Origin: Dirofilaria immitis
Taxonomy: Eukaryota > Nematoda > Chromadorea > Rhabditida > Onchocercidae
Direction: 5' to 3'
DNA: 64,000 bases
Assembly: GCA_024305405.1 (NCBI GenBank)
Contig: JAKNDB010000075.1
Coordinates: forward strand, 1,411,602-1,475,601
In this document: in pieces, positions 1 to 15,000 of the stretch
Layout of the letters: each line of letters opens with the position of its first letter
How positions within the stretch are numbered: the stretch's first letter is position 1
Notes under the pieces: model-generated
Databases searched by the model: none
What the model was told of the DNA's origin: nothing
The model's input: only the letters and a program-made list of their open reading frames with translations
Program-made: the position numbers and the translations under genes

Positions 1-34
1 ATGCCAATAAACGACGACAACGAAATTTTAAACG
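1..34 (+). CDS. ahr-1: ahr-1 first coding exon (partial)
   Basis: Read from base 3 this gives ANKRRQRNFK, then CG before a GT at 35-36. C. elegans AHR-1 begins MYASKRRQRNFKR. The visible AT before Ala is consistent with a Tyr codon, so the start ATG should lie about 4 nt before the window (inference). CG joins the A at 5296 to make Arg. Confidence 0.85.
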
Positions 35-3000
35 GTTTGCAATATTTTTCTTTTTTTTTTTTAAATTTTAATTATCATTAGATATCATTGGATAAAAGAT
101 AAGAAATTCCATATAATTTTAATTGTCATTAGATATCATTGGATAAAAAATAAAAAATTCCATATATTAAAATATGAAAATCATAATGTTATCGTATAGA
201 TTAACAATGATACTTACCCTACAGTATTATGCAATTGACCGTATTTCAGTAATCATCAAAATTCAAAGTGTAAAACACATTTTAAACATAATATATTGTC
301 TTAAACGTATAAAAAAGATTAGTTTGAGATATAATGATTTTATATTAATAAATTTTCATTAAATAATCTTATATTATTAATAATTTTGCTTATCCAATCA
401 TTTACTTTAAATACTTCTTACGAAACTGTAAGTTGTAAATTACGGTAACGATACCGTAACTAATGGCAATGATAATATTTTCGAATAATAATAAATGATC
501 TCCTAGTTCGTAGATAGAATTAAATCAAACTTTATCAATCATATGAAAGATTAGCGAAAGAAATTATATTCTTATAAGAATGAAGATTGATAGATGATAA
601 AGAATAGAATTTGATGAAAACTATAGACAAAGATATTGATTGATCAATTAGTCATTAAAATGATTAAAATTTTGATTAGAAGATAAATGAAAATCAAATA
701 ATTAAATGATAAAATATAATTATAGATGATAAATTTATTCTTCTTTTTTGGATTATTTTTAGTAATTATAATTATATCGTATTTATTTTTAAATATGATA
801 GAAAAATATTATTAAATATAATCAATATAAAATAACTCAATCATATTCTTAACGATATGATAAATAAAGTTATGATTAAAATATCATCTATAAAATTCTA
901 ATTATTTATTATCTAAATAAATAATTTAATAATATGATAATAAATATGATAATAATTTAAATAATAAAATTTTACTATTATTTTAATGAAATTTTTAAAA
1001 ATTAAGTATTGTTGTTAATTTATTTATTTATTTATTTTTTAAGCAATTAATGATAAATAAAATAATTTAGAATTAAAATTTTAAATTTGAAAAGATAAAT
1101 AGATAATATCAAAGATTAGATATAATAAATGATTAGTTAGTTAGTAAGATATCACCTGCTGAGATTATATTACGATAATAGAAGGTATCAGAAGCGCGAT
1201 GAAAATACTAAACGAATCGTAGTATGACAATATGATGACAACATATCGTGCGAATAAACATTGCCGTAAATCGCAAAAGTAGAGGAGGGTAGAAAAGCAA
1301 AGGTGGTAGTTGATAGGGGATACAATTTTTGAATATCACGAAATATTGCCTGACTGAAAAACCTCAAAAGCAACTATTATCATTGAACATATCGCAACAT
1401 AGTAATTGTAATAGCAAAAGAAGAAGGAATATTTATTCTATGAATCATATTTGTTTAATAATTTATTGTTAATTGTAACAGCAAAACAATAATTTCATAA
1501 CTTCTTATTGTGGTAGTAAATCATTTATCATATTATCAATTAAAATTCGAAATCATTAAGAATAATAAAAATTTAATAAAATTATTATTTTCAATATTAC
1601 TGTACTATTAATATTGGAATAATTTTTCCCTAACATTAGATATTATAATATTTAAAAATTCAAATTTATAATATTTATTATTGTTGATGATAGTAGTTTG
1701 ATCTTAAAATTATCACTTTATCTACTCATTTGATATAGTTATTATCAGCAGTTAGGTGAAAAAATTAGAAATCCATTATTTGATATAATCATACAAATGG
1801 ATTACAATTGATTTATGATAAGTTTTAGTATTTATGATAAGTTTGAGAAATTTTTATAGAAATATCAGGAATTCAAATCATTATTTATATTATAATATTA
1901 TAAGTATGTAGTTGAGCAAGAATTATTATAATAATGGATTTTTGAAAATTTTTAAAATTTCTTCTCGAGAAATAAGAATTTACGGTTACTTTTTTTTCGA
2001 GAATTATTCAATTCTTTCTATCGATATGTATTTCATATTGGAATTTAATTGTATACATATATTTCGTATTTGAATATTTAACAAAATTTGATATTTACTC
2101 ATTTCTTTTTCATTTCAATTTTTATCATTCTGAAATGTTAGAAATGTAAAGTATTATATTTAAAGGAAAAATTGGACGATAAATTTGTATAAAATAAAAA
2201 ATTTTTTCATCTAAAATTTATAGACAAATAGATGGATGCAAATTATTTATTAATTGAATTTGATTCATTTAGTAATGTATTAATTACAATATTAAGTTCT
2301 AATATTATTTTTGCTTTATCTAACAGCATGCTGAAAGAAAGAAACTTATCACAAATACTAAATACTATACTAAAAAAATTATCACAAAAGGTAAAAGCTT
2401 ATTTTGCGCCCCTCAAATATCACTAAAAATGTTATTTGTTATCAAAAAATAAAAATAATTCTTATTTAATAAAAATAAAAATTTATCATTATAATTAATT
2501 AAATAATTAAAATTGGAATTATTATAATTATTAAGTTTTAAGTATTTGAAAAATTTCATAATTATTATAAAATTTAATAATTAAATAATGAATAAATTAA
2601 AAAAGGATTAAAGAAAATTTTTAATTTAAATATGATAAGAAAAAATTTTTATATATAAACAATCATTGAATGCAAAAAATATTTATCAAAAAACATTTTG
2701 CAAGAAATGAATTATGTACAAATTATAATGATAGTAATGATTATTAATCTAAATTATCAATCGTTTACTCATAATATTTAATCAAAACATTGTAAAGAAA
2801 ATGGATTAGTTATTTATAAGATAATAAAAATTAATGATGATAATGATAAGATAAGTTTAATAAGTTATAATTTTATTTACATCAATTATTGATCTGAATT
2901 ATATCAAATATATTCATTTCAATTTCAGTATATGCATATATGCAACAAATTAGAATTTTGCAACAACGATAATTACTTTCTCATTCAAGCAACTTAATTA

Positions 3001-6000
3001 TATCTAAACAGTTATATCATGACCTTTATTCTGACCTATGACATTTACAATTGTGTTTTTTTATTGATTTTGTGCGGTAATTATAAGTATTTCCTACTCT
3101 AATTATAAAGCAAAAGCTTTATTTTTGAATAATAATAACAACAATAATAATAATAACCACTTAAGTACCGCAATTTTGGTACCACTTAATAGGTACCATA
3201 ATTTTTATATACTTTCTAAAATTTATTCTTTTAAGAAAACAATTTGAAATAATTGCTTACCGTCTGCTAACCTATAAGTACTTTTAAAAATGAAAGAAAT
3301 TTGTCAAATTTAAATCTATAAATAATCGATAATAATTAATTGTATTTAATTAATTAATTTTTAATTATTTGATATGATTAAAAATTATTTCAAATTGTTT
3401 CATTTTTATATTTATATTCAAATTTAATTTGTTTTATTTTTCGTCGTTTTTTAAAAAATAAACAATTATTTTTATGAACAAAAAAATTAATAATTAATTA
3501 TTTAAGTAAAAAATTTATTTAAATATTCTTTTGTTGTTGAAAATTTTTATGCTAACATAAAATATTATATATTATTGATTGAATTAATACATATTATTGA
3601 TTGAATTGATATTATTGATCGGACCGATACATATACTCATTAGACACGTATAATTAATTAAAGATTAATAATTATTTTAGAGAATTTTAATTCAAATTAT
3701 TTAAATTATTACGAATATAAATATTAGCATTTCTTTACTACTTTTTACGTACCGAAATTTAAATTCATTTCTTATAAATAATTTTATTTTTATCATTTCA
3801 ATTTTTTGATTAAAATTAGAATATTCCAAAAAATTCTTATCATTTCAACTTTTTTCTTTTTATTTTCTTTTCCTGATAATATATGGTTAGAAATTTATTC
3901 GAAAAAATGAATGATTACGAAAAAAAATAGAAAGCAAATTTTGAAAAATTATGCGAACAAAAAATTGTATTATAATTATTTGTTCATATTTAAAAATAAA
4001 TTAAATCAAATTTAATTTGACTAATTTTATTATAATTTTATTCCTCAATCATTTTTGAATATTTATTTAAAAATTTTCAGATCAAATTTATTAAATGATT
4101 ATTGATTTTTAACAAAATTATTTACAATTATATCAAATTTATTAAATGATTATTGATTTTTAACAAAATTATTTACAATTATATCAAATTTATTAAGTGA
4201 TTATTGATTTTAAGTAAAATTATTTACAATTATATCAAATTTATTAAGTGATTATTGATTTTAAGTAAAATTATTTACAATTATATCATAAAACGATTAT
4301 TGATTTTAAGTAAAATTATTTACAATTATATTAAATTGATAAAATGATTATTGATTTTAGGCAAAACTATTTATTGGTATATGTGATTTAGAAATATTTT
4401 AATAAGCAAAAATTTTTCTAACAAACAATAATTATAATTTAATTCTATCATTTTAAAATTTTCTGCATGTTAGCATGCAGCACGCTATATTGCATGCTGC
4501 ATGCTAACTCTCTCTTATTATTATTATTATTATTATTATTATTAGTAGTAGTAGTAGTATAAGTATAAGTATAACATTCATTTCTTGCTTGCTTTAAGCT
4601 TTTTAGTTAAATACGAAAATGTAATGAAAATGTGATGAATTGAAAAGAGACGAATGAAAATGATATATTAATTAATAATTAATTAACATAGTCTATCTCT
4701 TATGCATGCTAACTATCATCCATTTGTATATGTTATTTTTATTGACCATAAAATTTTCTCCTTCAATTTCATTTTCCACTCTTAAAAACCATAAAATAAT
4801 CGTTATAAAACAATGATAATATATGCAGCTGTTGAAAATCTACCGTATTCAATTTAAAAATAAAAATAAAAAAATAAAAATTAATCGATAGCTATAAAAT
4901 AGTAATTTGATAGCTTGTAAATGATTAATTGAACGATTAACTGATAAGATAATGGAATTTAAATTTAAAATTTATCAATCAATCAATAAGTATTTTCCTC
5001 TTTTTCTTTCTTTTATCAAATTGCTTAAATAAAATTTTTTTTTCCATTTCATTTCATTTAATCAGTAATTTTAATTTATAATTAAAATTTAAAAAAATAA
5101 ATAAATAAAATTTGTGAATTAAAAAAAAGGAAGAAAACGAAATATTTGCATATGAAATTTTTCTTTTTTTTATTATTATTTTTATTTATGAAATTAAAAT
5201 TTATAATTTTTACAAAAATTAGAATTTATAAAAGGAAATCAATTTTAGAATTGGAAATCACAGGAAAAAAAGACTTATTTAAAATTAATTTTCAGAGTTC
5301 GTGAAGTATCAAAGCCTGGCATTGCGACAAATCCTAGCAAACGGCATCGTGAACGATTAAATAGCGAATTAGAAATTGTCGCTGCATTGTTACCGTATGA
5401 ACAAAGCGTTATTTCAAGGTTAATTTGAAATTCATATTTCTTCAATAGAATGAAATTAATTACCGTAATAAGCTTTCTTCTTTCTCCTAAGTTGATCGAT
5501 TATATTCTAAATTAACATATTAAAATTACTGTATTATTTTGAAGGAAAAAAATGCTTAAGAAACTATTAATTTACCTAGATGTGTTATAGTAAAATTAAC
5601 ATATCGTATCAGATAGATAATTCAACATATTCGTAAATCTCGAAGATATTCGTAAATCTCGAATTTAATTATAATGATTAAATAATCACACAATGATAAA
5701 TTAATCGATTGGATTTAGCTGGAAAATATTACAAATACAATCTGATTGTAATAATTTTTTATGGGAAAAATTTATAGCTAAAATGCAGCAATTTTAATAA
5801 TTGATATTTTCTCTCAGAAACAAAAAGAGTAGAAAAATTTTTAAATTCGAGATTTCAGTTATACTCGAGATTTTAAAATATTACGATCTAAAATTGCTTC
5901 ATGATTTCTTATAATTATTATTTATAAATTAAATCGTAAAAAAATTAGAACATTTCATTCAATTCATCAATGATTAAATTAATTTAATTAATTAATTTAA

Positions 6001-9000
6001 TCATTTAATGATGCAAATTTTGTGATAAATTTTTTCCAAAATATCAAAATCATTTCTAATCATTGGACGATAATTCAAATTTAACAATAATTTCTTGCAT
6101 TTTAATTAAATTTCAATAATTACAATTAATTTTATTATCATTTAATAAAATTATAAAATTTAAAATATAAATTAAAAATGATTAATAATCAAAATTCCTT
6201 CAATTATATTTCAGATTAGACAAACTTAGCGTATTACGATTAGCCGTTAGTTATTTACAAATCAAAACACATTTTCAAGGTTAGCGCAGTTATCATTTCT
6301 TATCATTTATTTCTTATCATTGGTATATTTAAAGCTAATGATAACTAAATAATTATCTTTTAATATTCATCCTATCCTAATTAAGTACTCACATAATGAA
6401 AATTTACATACTAATAAAGGCGTAAAGTTGTAAAGTTTCAATATTATATTTTCGAATGAGAAAATGAAGAAATATTAGCATAAAGAAAGCAAACCATCTT
6501 CTCATAGTGACGTAATTGATAAATTGTTGGTGACATATGTTTGACAATCTTTGACAATCATTAAGCGACCATATATCATTTATCTTCTTTTTCTTTTTGT
6601 TCCTTCTATTAATTAATTAATTAAATAAAATGCATTAAAAAAAAAAGGTTTCTTTTTGCCGTTAATTATTCCTAACACATAGGTTGATACAATATATGTA
6701 AATTATTATTGAAACTATTGTTTATGAAATTTCCGTAATAAAAAGTTTAAAATTATTCATTTGTTCACGTACGTAACGAAGCCTTTTAAATGACAGTACG
6801 TGAATGGGTCTAATAATTATAAGATAATAAATTGTACTTTTCATTTTTTAAAATTCTTTTTCAAATTTTTTCACCTACGTACGTATCATACGTTGGAATG
6901 AATTTTTAATACAAACAAATACAAATATAAATATGAAAAGTAAAAGTGATAAACGTTTAATGAAAAAAAACGACGGTGCTTGACGTACAATCACAAAAAT
7001 CCAAACAATAATGATTATTCTAATTCAAATGATTATAATTAGTCTTATCTAAATGATTATGATTATTCTGAATCTAAATGATTACAATCACTCTTATCCA
7101 AATGATTATGATTATTCTAATTCAAATGATTATAATTATTCTGTCCAAATGATTATGATTATTCTATGATTATTCTGATAAGTAATGAAATTATTCGAAC
7201 AAATTAAAATATTGAAATAACAATTATTAAATTTCTGATTAATTCTTATAACCGAAATAAAAAAATCACCGCAACATCTGTATACATGTACATACATATA
7301 TATATCATTTATCGATAAAATAATTTCTTTTTAATTATTTTAATTCCAATTTTTGATTTTTCATTAATTAAATTCTTATTTGAAATTAACAAATAAATTA
7401 ATAATTTATAAATAAAAAAAAATACAAAACTTATATATTTCATTTTTGGACGATTTATAAAACTCATAGAATATTTGTCGTCGGATCAAATTTTTTGTTA
7501 TATGTTTGTTGATAAAACACCTGGCTTCTCTAATTTTAATTTCATATAAATTATGTGTTCGTTGCTCAGTGAAGCATAGATAAGATATGATGAAGCTTAA
7601 TATCATAATAATCTATGGATATAATTAAGTATTTAATTATCAAATATTGCATAAATTAATTACCTGTAATGGCAATTATCACATATTTAATCGTATGAAG
7701 ATATCGAAAATACAATAATAATGTAAACAGAAGGCAAAGTCATATAATTTTTTTTTTTCCAAATACTTTAACAAAGTTATAATTAAATGCATAATTGTGT
7801 ACATTTCGAGAATTAGGCGAATATTTCTATGATAACATTTGATATAATCACAGATAAACCAGTCGTCATTCATCCATTTGATCCATATAAAATTGATAAA
7901 AATTCATCATATCATTTTTTTGATAAGATTTAAATCCAACTTAAATTGATCATAATTTATTGTACTATTTTTTGATAAGATCTAAGTCCAACTCAATTGA
8001 TAAAAATTCATCGTATCATTTCTTTATAAGATTTAAATCAAACTCAAATTATCAAAATTCATCTTATCATTCTTTGATAAGATTTAAATATTAATGAAAA
8101 ATAAAGAAATAAATTAAATTTAAATAAATTTTGAAACCTTTTTGTTTTCATTGTTTCTTTTAAAAAAATTCGATTTTTTTTTCAATAAATTTTAGATGGA
8201 AATTTTTTTCATTCTTTTTTTTTAAGTAATTTTTATATGAAAAGAAAAAGATGATGAATTTAATGATATACTTCATCTCGGATTATATGAATATTATATT
8301 GTTTGAACATATCATTTGATTTGATATACCATATTATTAAGTATTTCGATTTTATCATTTGATATACCTTATTATTAAATATTTCAATTTTTATCATTCG
8401 CTATACCTTAGTATAAAGTATTTCGATTTTATCAATGAAATGCGTTATCATTAAGTATTTCGATTTTATCATTCGATATCACATTACTAAGTGTCTCCAG
8501 TTTACTATTTAAATATCATGGTATTAAGTACTTCTATTTTATCATTGAAATGCGTTATCATTAAATATTTCGATTTTATCATTCGACATGTCATATTATT
8601 AAGTATTTCAAATTTCTTTTCATAATATTGTTATTTTAGAATATATTTTTGAATGAAATTATTGAAAAAATTTTTAAATTATAAGCAAATTTTATTGATA
8701 CTTTTGCTTCTAATCTTTTTAATATTTTCATTTTTAAAATTTTTGTTTTTCAAAATTTATATCTAAAATAGTTTGATAATTAATCGATTGATTATCAATT
8801 TTTGTCCAATCGATTGATTAATTCCATTATGAATAAGCCATTTGAATTTCGTTTTCTTTTTACGCTAAATTATATTTAAATACCATTCCATAACAATCCT
8901 GATTATTAGCTTATCATTATCATTATTTAATAAAATTATTTATTAGGAATAAAAAAAAGAAATCATGATTTTGTATTGATTAACATTATTTGATTAATAA

Positions 9001-12000
9001 TAATGATTAAAATTAAAATTTCAATTAATAATTCTCGGCATAATCTAAATTTTTAATATATTATTTTAGACTTCTTTATAACATACTAAACACTTTTTTT
9101 AATTAAAATTGTTAATTAATTAACTGCCGATTAATTAGTGCTATTTTTAATTACTTTCTTATCGATATATTTGCATATTGATTACTAGCACTTATTATCA
9201 GTTCATCTTTTGAAAGGTGAGTAATTACTAGCAATATTATCAGTTCATTTTAACATTGCTAGCATTATTATCAGTTCATTTTAACATTACTAGCATTATT
9301 ATCAGTTTATTTTACTTTGAAAGGTAAATAATTAACAATACCTGTAATAAATCTATTATTTCATATACTGATATTTACTAATTAACTTCCAATATTATCT
9401 AGCTAATTTATTTTATTTTATTTTTTTAAACGGAGGTAATAAATATTAATTAAATTATTAATAAAATAAATGTGATATTATTTATATCAAATATATGATT
9501 TCTTTTTGTATCAAATATTGTGACAGTTATTTGACATTTAATTCGAGAACGACAAAAGTCGAGAATAGGAAGAATAGAAAGAGGGAGAGAGAAGAGAAAA
9601 AGGGAAAGAGAGTAAGAGAAAGGAAAAAGATTGAATAGTAAATATTATGTTTAATTGGATTAAGAATGGAAAACATCGGCATAAAATGATAAGAGTAATG
9701 TCAATGTCAATAACATGTCAACAAAGATTAACAGAATTATTGTTGATAAGATGATGTTTCATTGGTATAAACCGATAATTATAAAATAAACTTTTTAGAT
9801 GACATTTAATGACATTAAATTGACATAAATATGAAATGATAATAATCAACTTCTATTTTCTATTGCAAAATTTAAGCCATACATTTATGGGAAAATGATT
9901 TAATACTAAATAAATTATTTCTCATATTTTATTATTATTAATTTTCTTACTGTATATAAATGTAAATTATTATTAATTTTCTTACTGTACAAATGTAAAT
10001 TTATATAATTTGTTTATTTTTTTTATTGTATGAGCAAAAATTTAGTTCATTTATTCATTTATTTATTGTATGAGTAAAAATTTGAGTATAATAGTCCACT
10101 TATTCATTTTCTTATTTTATGAATAATTATTGAATGAGCAAAAATTTAGTTCATTTATTCATTTATTTATTGTATGAGTAAAAATTTGAGTATAATAGTC
10201 CACTTATTCATTTTCTTATTTTATGAATAATTATTGAATGAGTAAAAATTTAGTTCATTTATTCATTTTCTTACTGTACTAGTAAAAATTTAGTTGATTA
10301 ATTCATTTTCATAATTGTGCGAGTAAAAATTCAGTTTATCTGTTTATGCTGTTATTGTATGGGCAAAGATTTAGTTCATTTATTCATTTTCTTATTGTAC
10401 GAGCATAATAATCCATCTATTCATCTTCTCATTGTATTAGTATGCATTTAGTTCACTAATTCATTTTCATAATTGTGTGAGCAAAAATTCATTTTATCTA
10501 TTAAATGCTCTTATTGCATGAATAGAAATTTAGTCAATTTATTTACTTTCTTATTGTATGAGTAAAAATAAAAAAAAAACATCTTTTGATATAAAAAAAG
10601 GAAATTTCAAAATGTATGAAAAATAAAATTTTTTTATTTTTATTTTATAATTTTATTATTTTTTTCAAAATTGCTAAGATTTGCTGTTTATTTGATAAAT
10701 ATGAAATGAATAACATATTGTAAATGAATTAATTTCCATTTATTTTTCATTTAAAATTAATTTAAGTATTTCAATTTAAAAAACAACAAATATATATCAT
10801 AAATGCATTGGAACAATTTACAGGAAAAAAAGGAAATTTTTTTGAAATAAAATTTTCATTCATTCATTTTTTTTCCTTTCTATAAATTAAAATTAATTTA
10901 TTTCGATTGAATGAATTATTTCTGTTAGCAAAAAAATTTTTCGAAATATATTTTATAAGCTTCGAACATGCGATATGCGCTAGCAAAATTGATTTTCATC
11001 TTTGGAAAGTATTTAAAAGAAACGAAAGAAATATTAAATTTTCTTTTCTTTTCTTTTTTTTTATTTGAAATTACTATTTGAGGGATTTTGAAATTTTATT
11101 TTATAAAATTTATTTTGCAAATTTTAATTTTTTCAAATTTAACAATTCAAAAATTTCATTTATTTAAATTATTATATTTGAATTTTCTTAAATTTGCGTT
11201 TGTAATTTTTGATATTTTTAATTTGAAATAATTTTTCTTTTCAAAAATTTTTTCTTAAATTTATAAAATTTAATAAGATTCAACAAAAGTTATAATAATT
11301 TTGAAATTGATGATATTATATTTTTATTTAATATTTCCAAATTATCAATTATATCAACAAATTATCATTATTTTGCTATATTCTTTTGTTTACGTCTATA
11401 ACATCTTTAGATCACGTAAACTTATTAAATCTAACACGTAAATTACGTAAATTACAGCATGCTTACATCGATATATTGCAAATTTTCCGTTTGCATTTGC
11501 GCATAGCTATCCGTTTATTCCTACAAATGATACGACAATTTCGTACGATGGTGGTATTCCAACAGCGATACATCGTTCTTCCGGACAATCTCTGATCGAT
11601 CCAAATGAGTATGATTTCGAGAGTATGGCTTTAAAGGTATGAAATCTATGAAATCCTTTTTTCTTAATAAATTTTAAAATTTAATTTTAATTTTATCAAA
11701 TATACGATGGATAATAGTTATAATTAAAAATTTAATCTTTCTCTTTGTTTATTGAATTAATTTAATTCCTATTTTTCATTTATTATTTAATAATAAATTA
11801 ATTAAATTATTTCAATATCATTTTATTAAAATTTTAATATTTTTTTTTGGAAATTTATTCAATTTTAAATTAAGTATTATTATTATCTGATTTAATATAA
11901 AATTTCAGGCACTTGGTGGTTTTATTTTAATATTAAATGAAAATGGTGATATTTATTATGTATCAGAAAATATTGAAATTTATCTTGGATTTCATCAGGT

Positions 12001-15000
12001 AAATTTTTAAGAATTAAAAATGAAAATACCTAAAAAAATTAATTAATTTTTTTAATATTATATATTATATCGCTATGGATACTTTGGTAAATTTCATCTG
12101 ACTAATAAATTATCAAATTTAAATTTTTATCTTTTAATTTGAATACCGAAATAATAAGTGATAATAGTACGATAATTATTTTTGATAAATAGATAAAAAG
12201 ATAAGATTATAGGAATAGCCTTATAAAATAGCACGAGAAAAAACAGATATTAGATATTCATTATTAGTTTAATTAATCAATTAATTAATTAATCAAATTA
12301 GAATATGTTGGGATTTTATATGAGAATTTGAATAATTGAATTTCTTTTAAATTAAAATAATTCCTTTCGACAATTTGTGTATTTTCAAAATCGTTTCAGT
12401 CGGATATCCTTCATCAACCGTTATTTGAAATGATACATTCGGAAGATCGAGAAGATATTAAATTACAATTAGCCTGGAATTATAATATACCACTTCATGT
12501 ATCCTGTTTACAAGATATTCTTACACCAGGTAATAAATTAATTTAATTTATCAATCAATATTTTCATGCATAAAATCGAATAATTTCATTTATATTATTT
12601 TTATATGTTTTTTTTTTTCAAAAAAATTTGTTATTTATTTTTAGGTGGTATGCCTTATTTGGAACGAAATTTTAATGCTCGATTTCGTTGTTTATTAGAT
12701 AATACCTGTGGATTTTGGTTTCTTTTTTTTTTTTAAATTTTTATTTTAAATTTCGATTATTCCTTAATAATTAGAATTTGAAATAAATTTGAAATGTCTA
12801 TAAATTGATAAATTAATCTTACGTACAAAGCATTATTACACGTAAGTGTATATATTGACGATAGACACTACATGGGAAATTAATGAGTCTTCATGATTTA
12901 CCACATTCTTACGTATTACATAGAGCCGAGAATCATTTATCCGTAGCAAAATAAATCATAAATATTTATCATTCTTAACTTGATATTAACAGTATTTATT
13001 ATTTCTTTTTTCTTTGTTTCTATCTAACTCTTTTTTTTAAAATAATATTTTGATTGATAAAAGAAAAAAAAAAGGTTTATGTAATTGTTTACAGAGGATA
13101 GACGTACGTGGAAAATTAATGAGTCTTCATGGTTTACCACATTCATACGTATTTCATAGAGCCGAGAATCATTCATCCACAAATATTGTTCTTGGCTTAG
13201 TTGCAATTTGTAGGTATGTATCATACCTAATCTATGTATTATTATTTAATTTTATTAATATTTTTCATCATTTATTATTCAAATATTTATGCCATAACAT
13301 TTGTTGCTTTTTTTTTAAATTTTAATTTTAATATTTTTAATTCGAAAAAAAAAATTTTTATTTACAAAATAAATTAATATTTGAAAATATTAATTTTAAA
13401 AATAATTCGATTAATCAAATTTTGATTAATATTTTCTTTTTTTTCGCAGTCCATTTGTTCCACCAAATGTTGCCGATCAACAACAACAACAAATGGATGA
13501 TCCAATTTTAAAAACAAAACATTCACTTGATTTTATGCTTATTTCAACGGATAATCGAATGAAGTTTATTTTTTTTATTTTTTAATTTTAATTTTTATTA
13601 AAAATTAAATTTGATAAATGAAAAAGCTTTTTTTTATTTTAATTAATTTACAAATAATTAACCTGGTTTTTTGTTTGCTTGACAAATTATTTGAATATTT
13701 CAGAGCATTGTTAGAATTGGACGATAAAAATTTACCATATAGTTTTTATAGCTTAGTACATGTTGATGATGCGACATGTATTGCTGAAGCACATAAAGAA
13801 GGTTTTTCTTGATTAATTAATCAATTAATTAACATATGGGAGAGATAAAAATTCATACCAAATAATATCAATAATAATCAATGTTGATCAATGACCAGTC
13901 AATGATGACCAATGACTAATATTCGATTGATTGATAAATGGCAATTTTGGCTTCAAAATTTTTAAATCCATAATATGTCATTGAAAAATGTAACAGATGT
14001 GATCATTTTCAATAAAAAAAAGGAAAAAAATTAATAATAGTAATAATAACTATTATTATTACTCTTTTTATTTCGAATTTATTTTCTAATTTTTTTCTTT
14101 AATTTCTAATAGTTTGTTCTTTGCTGAATTTCTGTGTCTTTTAAAATTAAGAAAATTTTAAAATTTAAAAAAAGAAAGACTTATTTTTTATTGCTAACAA
14201 TTTTGTATAAATTTTTGAAATATTCTTAAAAATTTCAAATAAAATCGAAAAAAACGAATACAATTTTTAATTAAATGCAAAAATAAAATAAAATTAAATT
14301 TTTGAAATTAAATTGAATTTTTAATAAAATTAAATTAAATTAAATTTTTTCAAAAAAAGGATAAAAAGTTTGGCAAAAAGTTAACATAAAAAAACACGTA
14401 AATTGCTAAAAACATGTAAAATGCTAAAAACATGTAAAATGCTAAAAAACACGTAAAATGCTAAAAACACGAAAAATGCTAAAAAACACGCAAAATGCTG
14501 AGAAACACGTAAAATGCTAAAAAACACGTAAAATGCTGAGAAACACGTAAAAAACACGTAAAATGCTAAAAACACGTAAAATGCTAAAAACATGTAAAAT
14601 GCTGAGAAACACGTAAATTGCTAAAAAGCATGTAAAATGCTAAAAAACACGTAAAATGCTAAAAAACACGTAAAATGTTAAAGAGCACGTAAAATGCTAA
14701 AAAGCACGTACAATATCGAAAGGCACGTAAAATGTTAAAGAGCATGTAAAGTGCTGGAAAGCACGTTTTGTTAAAATAAATTTTTTTTTTTTTAATTTAA
14801 CAATGATAATTAATGAGAAAAGTGTTAAATCTAACTGAATGATATGATATTTTTATTCAACAAACAAATAATAATCAATATAATCTATTATTTGAATAAA
14901 AATAAAAAACTTTTTGTTTTGTTATTTCAAATCGAGAAAGAAGGAAAAACTTCAGAAAAAAAAGTTTTCGAGAATTTCTTTTTTACAGTAACAAAGAATA

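Larger units (their letters stand above)
35..5295 (+). other. ahr-1 intron 1 (about 5.3 kb)
   Basis: AT-rich with no supported gene. It contains a less AT-rich patch at about 1145-1390 with no convincing reading, the 51-bp tandem repeat at 4081-4376, a perfect 14-bp-arm hairpin at 4469-4508, and a TTA microsatellite after it (4515-4545). Confidence 0.8.

Noticed and set aside
1145..1390. Less AT-rich patch in ahr-1 intron 1 with a 61-codon minus-strand frame
   Set aside because: No splice-consistent continuation and no recognisable protein; left as unexplained intronic sequence.
11386..11595. Frame using the earlier acceptor at 11410 for ahr-1 exon 4
   Set aside because: It stops at 11595 and loses the conserved ACLH reading; the acceptor at 11457 keeps the family sequence.
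14386..14766. CRISPR-like appearance of the regular short repeats
   Set aside because: Units are contiguous without unique spacers and lie in a eukaryotic intron.
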